Assembly: GCA_964030785.1 (NCBI GenBank)
Contig: OZ034969.1
Span: 30,391,401-30,455,400, forward strand
Length of the DNA: 64,000 nucleotides
From: Siderastrea siderea
Taxonomy: Eukaryota; Cnidaria; Anthozoa; Scleractinia; Rhizangiidae
Reading direction: 5' to 3'
The notes under the pieces are model-generated. The model was not told the origin of the DNA. It worked only from the letters and a program-made list of their open reading frames with translations, and searched no databases. A program made the position numbers and the translations under genes. Shown here in pieces: positions 55,571 through 64,000 of this stretch (positions are counted from its first letter, which is position 1; each line of letters opens with the position of its first letter).

Positions 55571-56546
55571 CGAGTTGAGTCTACAAATCTTTTTTTACAG
55601 TTCAGGCACATGCTAACAGGTTCTTTCCCATAGAAATGGGTACCTGTGCAAATATAGTCTGCCCATTTGTTTTGGACATTATTAGTTCAACACTTACAAT
55701 GTATGGTTCACATAAATCCCTGTTGAGGATATTCACACTGTTCGATCATTCTTATCTTATCTTGGGTAGATGTCCTTTGACTATCATAACTGGTCCCTAG
55801 GGATTTGAGAGTTGGTAATGTTTGCAGTGTTTGCAATGTTTATTTTTGCCCAAAAATATTATACACAGGTTACATATTCCAGTTTACAGATATAATTAGG
55901 AGCCGATGCTTTTAACAAAACCTATTAAGCTTACAAGAAGAGCCCCTGTCACATCATTCAAAATTGGATTTTCTTTACAACAGAATTATGGTCATGTACC
56001 TGGTATATGCTAGTTATATTAGAGTACAATATACATTTCTGATTAATATTTTCTTTAGTTTGATTTGATCTGAATTACAGAGGCCAAAACATACAAAACA
56101 ATAATGGAGCAATGTCAAACTGCCAGATTCAGAACTACATGCCAGAAAAGCCAAATCTAAGCAAAACTAAAAAGTTGGAAAAAAAGTCACATAAGGCAGT
56201 TATCCCCCAGCCCTTCAAATGATATAGAACTAACAACTGATGAACTTGAGCTGTGTGCCCTTGTGCCAAGGACTTAATTCAGTTCAATTTTACTTCTGCT
56301 GAGGTCAGTGACCCCTACTGCCAACACGCAAATTTCTGAGCATCGCCTATTCTCCCTGTGGGATTCCTATACAATGTGCAGTGGAGTGAGAATAAAAATT
56401 TGATCTTCAGAGGGGTTCGTGCACTAATTGGCACAACAAAACAAAACATTTCGGAATTGCATGGCCTTCTGAACCTCTCTTTGTGCTTGGGATTCATTTT
56501 TGAATAACAATTCCAGCATGGATGCGAAGTTGAGAGGAGTTTAAAG
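55571..56546. other. No gene seen
   Basis: AT-rich; short frames only. 55690-55745 could be a further trace of the LINE (SLLRIFTLFDHS). Confidence 0.4.
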
Positions 56547-56890
56547 TTGGGGAAAACAGCTAAAATTACTTCACGTATTTGTCACCCTCACATATGGCCT
56601 CATAGCAAGCTCAGGTTGCCATATGTCAGCAATAATATCTCATATGATAAACAGACCATAGAGGAATTCACTGCCAGATATTGTGCTATTCTGCATTCTT
56701 CCTCAATTTCTGTTTCTGGGACAGATACCCGAATCGCTTATTTATGCAATTTAGTGTATTTGGCCATTCAGAATGAGTGGTCTTCAGTCCGGCAATTTAA
56801 TGCAGCAGTTTTACTGGAGATTGAATGAGGTCATTCGCATTGGGGGAGGGGAGGGGGGGGGGGACTCGTTTGCGCATATGGAACGCCGTT
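56547..56890 (+). pseudogene. Retroelement gag-like fragment
   Basis: Frame 56547-56828 includes YDKQTIEEFTARYCAILHSS, TRIAYLCNLVYLAIQNEW and SSVRQFNAAVLLEIE before a TGA, followed in another frame by similarity-bearing RLRIWNAVPC. The pattern E-F-x-A-x-Y, Y-L-A-x-Q-x-E-W-x-x-V-x-x-F-x-A-A-V-L-L-E-I-E is one I remember from repeated cnidarian gag-like proteins. No flanking element structure found. A poly-G run (56846-56861) follows. Confidence 0.35.
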
Positions 56891-58462
56891 CCTTGCATGT
56901 CAAGCAACGTTTAAAGGTACGATTTCTACTGCATTGGCTGTCTTACCATCCATGCATATATCTCGTTCTTTGCCCACTAAGATTTCCGCAACCAAATGTT
57001 TTTATTTCAAATTCCTAAGTTGTTGATGACTATCAGGTGAAAAAAAGAAGTGACGAAGGAATGTACATGAGAAGGTTTAGAATCCTCGACAAAGGTTAGT
57101 TGTGTAGGTCTGTTCACTTAACATATCAACGCATCCAACAATGTGTTGTAGAGCTTACATTGAGAACCAATTTGTTACCAAGGAACACTTGTTAACACTG
57201 ATTTTGTGGAAAAAGACGGTATTTTGGACGCAACTTCTGATGAATCTAGTGATAGCAACACACATCCATTCAAAGGTTTAAAGGTTATGCGCTCTAGTCA
57301 GTGCTTGATAATCAAACGATTGCTCCCAAACCCCTTGTCCCTAATTTTCGTAGTCTTGTAAATATAGAAAATGCTACAACATTCCAATTGTGTATGACGC
57401 TACATTTGTAAATGGTATCCCTCAGTTTCCCACACACTTAAACGGAGAGGTTCATTTTTCTGTCTTGATGGAGGGCATCTTTAAATTTTCTAGCTCACTG
57501 ACGACCAACAGGTTCAACAACAGTGATGTGGGAATGTTCACGATAAGGTTCATCAATCCACAACATGCAGTTCATTAATTAGGAAAAACATGCCACTTTG
57601 GACATATCTTCAGATGGATTGTGGTAGCAACATCTCTCTATTGGAAGTTTCTAAGGTGATTTGTTCTCTTCAGTCATGGATAATCAAATGAATACTGAGA
57701 GGCGTTTAACAGGTTTGGTACGTTACAGATGGGCTGCAATTCCCCTTTCCCGCAAATTAATTGCCTCGTACAGCAGGTTTAAAATTTACTTGGGAATGGT
57801 CACGGGACAAAGTTAACGTCTTCAACATAAAGATAATCAACAATAAGGGGATCATCAACACAGACCTGTCATAAAGCCCATGGACAAGCATCAGTACTTG
57901 GCATATAATTCCCGGCATCCACGCAGTTCTAGAACTGGCATTCTATCTGACCATGCTATGCGGCTGAAACAAATTTGTTCAACACTAGAACCGTTTGACA
58001 GACCGGGTAAAGAGCTGACGGAATTTCTAGTGGCTCGTGGTTACCACAGGAACAAGGTACCAGTATGAACACAGAGAGCAAGGGCGGTACCGAGAAAAAT
58101 GGCTTTGACACAAAGTAAACGGGAAAACTGCAACTGGATTCCATTTGTGGTATCACATCACCTTACCCTGCCTAATATTGCAGGAATTCTGAGAAAGATG
58201 TAAAAAGGCATGTTCTGTGTTCTTGGGGTCTGCTGTTTCTTTTAAGTGACAAATTGTAAAAATTACTGGCTGTCACTTTGTTCGCCCTTCAGTTTATCCC
58301 CAGTTCAGAATTTATTTCATTTAGAAAAACCGATCTGCATCAAAAGGATGTTCCTGTTGAAATTTGGATTAGATGCAGACCCTTAGTACTCTGAGAATAT
58401 GAAGTTCTGATTCCCCTCCCCACGGGAACATAATATACAAAGATTTTAGAATATTAGTCTAT
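56891..58462. other. No gene seen
   Basis: Frames up to about 65 codons, no domain. 57170-57560 has blocks that look like diverged repeats of each other (CAGTGCTTGATAATCAAA / CAGTCATGGATAATCAAA), possibly an old duplication. Confidence 0.35.
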
Positions 58463-58720
58463 GGCCTTCTCCTATGAACACATCAAAATTCTTACAAAGG
58501 CAATAGTGGTGAGGCGAGATCTCGGAAACCAAGCCAGTCTGGTAAACCAGTCAACTGGACTCTTGATTTGACATGATTACCAATGAACATTATCAACAAA
58601 CTATTGACACTTAATTTTTCCCAGTATTGACTTACTGTGCCGAATTGTGGGGGCTTATGAAAAATGTGGATTACAGAAGAAACAATTTAAAAAGATGTAC
58701 ATACATTTCTGTAAGATGTG
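58463..58720 (+). repeat. Duplicated segment, copy 1
   Basis: GCCTTCTCCTATGAACACAT ... TTCTTACAAAGGCAATAGTG ... GGACTCTTGATTTG ... CTGTAAGATGTG recurs at 60981-61186 in the same orientation with a deletion of about 50 bases. It includes the LINE-like 3' sequence below, so it is either a repeat-family member or a local duplication 2.5 kb apart. Confidence 0.7.
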
Positions 58721-58870
58721 TTTAGGTGTAAACAAACCTTCAACAAATGTAGCATCTAGGAATGAAATAGGAATACTATTTTTAAGACTACACATTTCTG
58801 CAAGCATTCTTAAATTCAGGATTCACTGTGAAAATCAACCTCCCGACAGTATTGCTAAACTTTGTTAAAC
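58620..58870 (+). pseudogene. LINE reverse transcriptase C-terminal fragment
   Basis: Reads TYCAELWG and, in the adjacent frame, AYEKCGLQKKQFKKMYIHFC then KMCLGVNKPSTNVASRNEIG and FLRLHISASILKFR. This matches the end of LINE RT-like proteins (L-x-Y-x-A-E-x-W-G ... F-x-K-x-x-L-x-V-x-x-x-T-S-N-x-x-x-x-x-E-x-G-x-x-P-L). Short and frameshifted. Confidence 0.5.
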
Positions 58871-58978
58871 CATTTCTAAAAATGTGGCCCAAGAAAATGA
58901 ATCCAGTCAGATCAAAAAGGTTAATTCACTCTGTAAAAACTTAGATACAGACAAGATTTGGATAAGCATAAAAATTAA

Positions 58979-59512
58979 GTGACCCTTCTATCTTCGTATG
59001 TACTTGTTCAATTAACATATTTTTCCCATCTAAAAACGGGTTATGTTGTCATAGTAAAATGTGTGAGCTTAAAGCATCACATTCTACTTTTAATTAATTC
59101 TTGTTTTATATGGCAGGTGCTCTCCTTTACTATAAACCTTGTAGAAAGGGTCAGAGGAAGCTTCTCTAGAAACCCACTATCGTCCACTGGACCAAGCAGT
59201 GACAACCAAACCTCTGCCCCCAGAAATGTACCACCTTCCCTGATATCAAGCGGTGCAAACCCAATCTTTAAGATCACTGTGGTTTTGCTTGAGCCAGGAA
59301 TTTTCGCAGTACCTCAGAGAAATGCGAGGAAAAGTCTTTTAACTGATGGCCACATCTTGCAGCTCTCCATGCCAACGGGAATAAAGGAAAGAGAAACAAT
59401 GTTTTCTGATCAGTGCCTTCCCTCACTTAAGAGACTTTCATGCCTACGTTCTCTTCTGCTCTTTTCCCATTATTGTGATCTTTTCTGTGAGTTTATCTTG
59501 TACAAAGAGTGA
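58979..59512 (+). CDS. Unrecognised ORF, up to 177 codons
   Basis: Long frame to TGA 59510-59512. The coding-like part starts near 59116, after an ATATGGCAG acceptor-like site, with VLSFTINLVERVRGSF, a Ser/Pro/Asn-rich linker (SSTGPSSDNQTSAPRNVPPS) and FKITVVLLEPGIFAVPQRNA. I do not recognise it with confidence. Reading as one exon of an unidentified gene, or as part of a repeated element, are both possible. No start codon is assigned. Confidence 0.2.
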   Translation: MTLLSSYVLVQLTYFSHLKTGYVVIVKCVSLKHHILLLINSCFIWQVLSFTINLVERVRGSFSRNPLSSTGPSSDNQTSAPRNVPPSLISSGANPIFKITVVLLEPGIFAVPQRNARKSLLTDGHILQLSMPTGIKERETMFSDQCLPSLKRLSCLRSLLLFSHYCDLFCEFILYKE

Positions 59513-60326
59513 AATTTCAAATAGTCAAAGTAACTGCAAAAGTTCGAAAACTACGGATTTTAATCGTTAAATTACTGAGTGATTGCACGGATATCAAGAC
59601 AAATATGCAACCAATGCACAACAGATATGATCGTGTAAATTATCAAGGTAAAGTAAAACTGATTATTCTTTGACAAATGAATTCTTCTGTTTTACGTATA
59701 ATTCTAGCACAGCCTAAGCATAACATTCCAAGAAGAAATCAAAACTTATGCTTATTTGAAAGTTTGAATACTTTCACGGATACGTGTATGTAATGTAGCA
59801 GTTTTGTTTTTTGGTGGCCCTTTTGTTTTTGTCCACACGTCAAGAGATGCTTGGTGCAAGAAAACTCCAAAGCAGTTAAGCGATCAGCAAGCTGTACCTT
59901 TGAAAATTCTTACGCTTAGATAACTACTCTAAGTAAGATCTTGAGAATTCTTAGGAATTCCTTATTCCTAGGAATTCCAAGCCTTATTGGGCAGCAGCAG
60001 CCCCAGGTGATCCTGGGGCTGATGCTTTGGGAGTACTTTAGCTGATGATTGGGAGTACCTTTAGCACTGGGAGTAAGGCAGTCTACGATTTCAGATTTAA
60101 AAAAGCACAACTAGATAGTGTCGCAATCACTACTGTCTAGTACAATTGCTATATGAAAACGTTGCAAGCTAGTATCTTTTTTGGGTAATCTACTACACAC
60201 ATGTAAAACTACATCACTAGGGTATATAAGCTTAAATTTAGACCCATGCTTCACTTGCTCAAAGATACTGCTATGGAGCACACTGCACAATTATAGCTAC
60301 ATTACGAAGCAGTTTTAACCGTTAGA
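59513..60326. other. No gene seen; one perfect hairpin
   Basis: 59998-60021 forms a perfect 10-bp stem with a TGAT loop (CAGCCCCAGG / CCTGGGGCTG). 59948-59976 has two GGAATTCC palindromes 11 bases apart. Otherwise AT-rich and without coding signal. Confidence 0.5.
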
Positions 60327-61497
60327 CCATGTCCAGCAAATCAGATGCCAATGCAGTTGAACTTGCACTTACTGAAGACAAGAGAATCCCCAAGTGCTCG
60401 GGCTACAAAGCCCCTTATGAGGCACATACATAGGGCTTACCAGGTCCTTACTGTTAGGGCAAAGACAATACAGTGAAAAAGCCCTCTGATCTTCCAGACG
60501 ACCCAGTGGCCCTTGAGGATGCCGTTAAAGAAGACAAAGAAGAAGAAGATGAACAAGACGAAGCTTTCCTGTTGGCGAGGTTAAAAACCCTGAGGGTAGC
60601 CAAGCAGGCGATGGAGACGAAACAAAGGATCCCAAGTTTGAAATGAGCCATCACAGAAGCCAAAGAACACCTTTCGTTTCTAAAGGAGGCACCAGCAAGC
60701 CAGCCTCCATCAACATCTGCGAGTTTGCGAATATGTAATCCACTTGATGACATTCTTGTGGGCAATAAATCAAGCTCCCTGAACATCAAGAAATCATTTT
60801 TGCAATAAAAAAAGTCATAAATGTTTCTAACTTTGCTCTCCTTTGACAGAAACACCTGCATACTGTATTTGAATTTTCTCATCCCGGTAACCGCGATGAC
60901 CTGTTCATATGGGGAAATTTCCAGCCTGATTATCAAGATCTTGGTTGGAAAAACTGAGATGTCCGTAACCAGGCCAGCCTGCCTTCTCATATGAACACAG
61001 AATTCTTACAAAGGCAATAGTGGTAAGGCAAGATCTTGAAAACTGAGCCAGTCCGGTCAACCCGTCAAGCGGACTCTTGATTTGTTATGATTACCACTTA
61101 TTGTGCAGAATTGTGAGGGTTATAATGAATGTGATTACAGAAGGAACACACAATTTAAAAAATGCACATCCATTCTGTAAGATGTGATTTGTTATGTCGT
61201 TTGTCTGCCATGTAGGGAAACGTGGAGTCTGCAGATGTGACATCCACTGAGCTGCCAAAGGATGCCGCTTAACAATCTTCTTCTGGGCGACAAATCAAGC
61301 TCCTTCAATATCAAGAAGACACCATCAAGTGGCCACGGTGGCCACGGTGGACAAGCTCCTGATGGACCTCTGGCAGCACCTTGTACCGTACAAGAATACC
61401 TGATGTTCTTGAAGCCCATGCAAATGGCGAAGGGTGAATGTGTGTTACGCATTGTTGGCTATATTGATAAGCTCCTTCCAAACCCTTATGAGTGAAC
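60327..61497 (+). pseudogene. Gag-like coding sequence interrupted by a repeat insertion
   Basis: ATG near 60330 (MSSKSDANAVELAL, then EDKRIPKCSGYKAPYEAHT) runs to a stop; 60465-60790 continues with an acidic coiled coil (EDKEEEDEQDEAFLLARLKT), QAMETKQRIPSLK and NPLDDILVGNKSSSLNIKKS. A second version of that last motif, NNLLLGDKSSSFNIKKT, opens 61260-61495 and continues HGGHGGQAPDGPLAAPCTVQ, then EYLMFLKPMQMAKGECVLRI. Between them lies the repeated segment 60981-61186. The organisation resembles gag-like proteins repeated in cnidarian genomes; family not named. Several stops and one insertion make it inactive. The 178-residue minus-strand frame here is a shadow. Confidence 0.4.
60981..61186 (+). 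repeat. Duplicated segment, copy 2
   Basis: Same orientation as 58463-58720, about 50 bases shorter; see that entry. It separates two parts of the gag-like sequence. Confidence 0.7.
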
Positions 61498-62513
61498 AAT
61501 TTCTTAAGTAGGCTTAACTAAGCCTAACGTCATTCAGCTGGCTTGTCGGCTCGTCAGTCGATTCCAACTTGGAAGGTGTATTATTCAGGTGGCTCGGCGG
61601 CTCATCAGTCGATTTGAACCTTGAACCTTCCACGGTCTCGGTTGTAACTGCCTTGGCTATCACCACACCGTGTCTCTACGTTCTTTCCAATTCCTCCTCC
61701 GATCTGAACACCAAAATGTCGAAAACCTTTTCCCTTCGCACCGCAAAACAGCATTTTCAAAGACATTATTCTTTAAAACAAACCATTTCTTATCGAACTA
61801 CAATCGGCGTGCAAAAAGAAACAGTTGCTCACTTTTGTGATATACTTAAAATCACTACTTGTTTTGAATAAGACTGTTTTAAAAACCCTCCATTCATCAG
61901 TTAAATTTCTTAACGTTTGATTGGTTAATTTTTCATTATGCACACAATCTAACGTGCATACTAATAATATCTCACATCAAAACAATCAGTCATTTCCTAT
62001 TACCGCCACAAGTCAACATTTTAGTCTTCACAATCCTTTACGTCCGTTTACGTGCCACCCAAATATGCCTTTCATTACAGCAATAGTTCGATGTACTTTC
62101 CCATTGCGTTCACAGCTCAACATTACATTAAAGTGACCTACCTTTCCTAAAGGTCTTATGCTAATTTCAGACGAACTCCTATTAAGTGCCCAACCTCTAT
62201 TAAGTCTTAGTAGATGAACTACTGTGTTACTAAAATACTTTTAATCACCAAATTAACGTCTCACCTTTAGATCGACATATTCATAAAAACTACACCGCCA
62301 AAGTTGTATAGAAACTTTCATTAACAAAAGTCTGCCCATTCATCAAGTAAAATATCTCACCTTCAGATTGGCTAATTCTTAAAAAACTTCACCTTCGGCA
62401 TGCCACCAATTAATTTGCATACTAAAAGAAGCATGTTCTTTTGTTTACCAACAACAAACTTTTTAATGGTTACTACCTCTTCTCATTTGTGCTCTGAACG
62501 TTAACGGGTTAAA
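61498..62513. other. No gene seen
   Basis: The 100-residue frame 61569-61871 has no domain. 61910-62440 has repeated AT-rich motifs (GATTGGTTAAT / GATTGGCTAAT, ATATCTCAC) that may be an old repeat or the 5' region of the DUF3987 copy. Confidence 0.4.
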
Positions 62514-64000
62514 ATGTCAAACCCCATCGTACGTCTATTACAACAAAACGAAGCCACCTGGGCTTCATTTCATCATCAAGTTTCAGCGTTGACTTTCAAT
62601 TACGCACAATTATTCCCGGACCCCATTTTCAAATTCCTCAAAGCAAAAGCCAAATCTATCGGCAGTTCAATTGGTTACCTGTTTTCTTCGTTGATGACAG
62701 CCACCACTTTCCTCCTTGCCAACAGTGAGGCACACTTCCTCAGTGGATCCCATATCCAGCCACTTAACATTTACACCATGTCCGTTGGCCATCAAGGAAC
62801 AGGGAAGTCACCAGCGATTGAGACTGTCCTGGCAGCGCTTCGTGAAGTTGAAAGCATCACGAAAGTCACCCTCGTTAGCGCAACCACCTCTTCTGGATTA
62901 GTGAAGACTACATCCAAGCAAGCAAAAGACTTTATTGCATCGCCTGAACTCTTTGATATACTTAACAAATTACTAAAGAACGATGAAGACAGCGCATCTG
63001 GAGATGTCCAGTTACTTTGTAAATTGTGGAGTGGGGAGTCAGTGTCATATCACTTTGCTACTGAAGCTACACACCAGATCGACTCGAATACCCTGTTCTT
63101 AATCCTTGGTGCAACCCAAATTCAAAATGCCACTTTACTCATTTACCGAATGGACAAAGGGCATGGTCTTCTGGATCGATTTCTTATTTCTGTTCAGATG
63201 GCCAGAAAGCCCACCCCATAAGAAGAAGACGACGCCATAGAGTGTGTCGCTGACCTGCCGCTACGAGAGTTTGAGCCAATCTTTACAGCCGTCGCCGCCG
63301 TGCACAAAGACATCATAAGAACCTACTCACTGAATAACGAAGCAGCGGAACCTCACTGACAGCGAAAAACGGATCATGTTAACGAGATCAACCAAGCGAT
63401 TGAAAGGGGAGAGGTGCCGCCCAAATCAAAGGGAACTGACCTGGTTACGAGAGCTGCCGTTGCATTAAGTACTGTGAACTATGTAATTTCTGCCATGTTG
63501 AATGGGCAGCCTACGAGCAATCCACCAGAAACGATCACAGAACAGTCCTAAAGCCACAGTTTACGTACAACATCTGCATGCACAGAAAGAAATGTTCACA
63601 GAATTCATCAGGGCCATTGTCGAACCTGCAACAGAAAAACCAAGATTACAGCCCACGTCACTTGACATCAAGGCCGCAATTCTACGCTTCCCAGGCCGAC
63701 TTGACACATATCAGGCTTTTAAGAAATTCAGCCCTCGGTGCCTCAGGAGCATTCAGAAACAAGGGTACGATGCATGCACGCAGGCTATCGCTGACTTCGG
63801 TGAAGTTGTTGAAATCCGTGTACTACGCTGCACCCAAAGATTGAGAGTATTTATCAAGAAAACACTGTGTGAAATTTTAAATTGGCCGATGGATCCACCC
63901 TGCACACAGGAAGAATATCAACAAAGAATTACGGAGCCATTGAACCGACTCATCACAGGCAATGTGCAAGAGGCCCTTCTCAGGGCGGGCCACATCACAC
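62514..64000 (+). pseudogene. DUF3987-family P-loop protein, broken, runs off the window
   Basis: ATG at 62514 gives 235 residues to TAA 63219-63221. Residues 92-99 are GHQGTGKS, a Walker A P-loop; then ATTSSGLVKTTSKQ, DILNKLLKNDEDSASGDVQL, LCKLWSGESVSYHFATEAT, FLILGATQIQNATLLI and MDKGHGLLDRFLISVQMA, the order typical of DUF3987 proteins, which elsewhere accompany primase/helicase modules of mobile elements and are multi-copy in cnidarians. After the stop the same frame continues (EEDDAIECVADLPLREFEPI) to another stop at 63357; later blocks switch frame (TDLVTRAAVALSTVNYVISA; from about 63545 VYVQHLHAQKEMFTEFIRAI and DIKAAILRFPGRLDTYQAFK). At least two stops and one frameshift are visible. 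Role in the animal unknown. Confidence 0.65.

Noticed and set aside
60454..60990. 178-codon minus-strand ORF
   Set aside because: It is antisense to a gag-like coding sequence with clear protein character on the + strand; its Ser-rich end is the complement of the acidic Glu/Asp codons.

Overview
The window reads as nuclear DNA of an anthozoan cnidarian, most likely a stony coral. Evidence: intron-containing animal genes (HEATR3/symportin, alanine aminotransferase, a C-type-lectin-like exon), AT-rich introns and intergenic DNA, and a dense mix of LINE, Gypsy, BEL/Pao and DIRS retroelements, TIR elements and a tRNA-like SINE of the kind I associate with coral genomes. The organism is an inference; no rRNA or mitochondrial marker is present. 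There is one assembly gap of 200 Ns (20001-20200).

Layout. 2-463: last exon of a C-type-lectin-like gene (+). 2874-14425: the first eight coding exons of HEATR3 (-); its introns carry a 133-bp tandem array, two related TIR elements with 8-bp target duplications, two SINE copies and a perfect 63-bp palindrome beside a splice acceptor. 14577-14814: an inverted-repeat element in the HEATR3 5' region. 17535-17744: first coding exon of a mitochondrial-type alanine aminotransferase (+). 18393-19324: a TIR element with TAA flanks. 20202-21855: 3' end of a Ty3/Gypsy element (integrase and short LTR) beside a decayed LINE that is split by a TA-flanked TIR element. 25283-27487: two damaged copies of a CUT-domain plus homeodomain exon pair. 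29162-36428: a TTAA-ended inverted-repeat element into whose loop a 6.8-kb DIRS-type (tyrosine recombinase) retroelement has inserted; this element has split direct repeats, an intron-split gag, a 49-bp minisatellite inside the intron, and broken RT/RNase H and recombinase genes. 36585-48930: graveyard of BEL/Pao gag, an integrase-like pseudogene, two LINEs and a BEL/Pao gag-protease region. 48931-61500: mostly non-genic, with LINE and gag-like fragments. 62514-64000: a broken DUF3987-family ATPase gene running off the window.

The cellular genes (HEATR3 in ribosome biogenesis, alanine aminotransferase in amino-acid metabolism, a lectin) have no evident joint function. The main interest is mobile-element architecture. 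One TTAA-flanked family (TIR starting AGAGCCAGTG) occurs twice, each copy splitting a different LINE with the TTAA duplication intact. The 8-bp-TSD family also occurs twice, both in HEATR3 introns, and one copy encloses an unrecognised 142-residue ORF.
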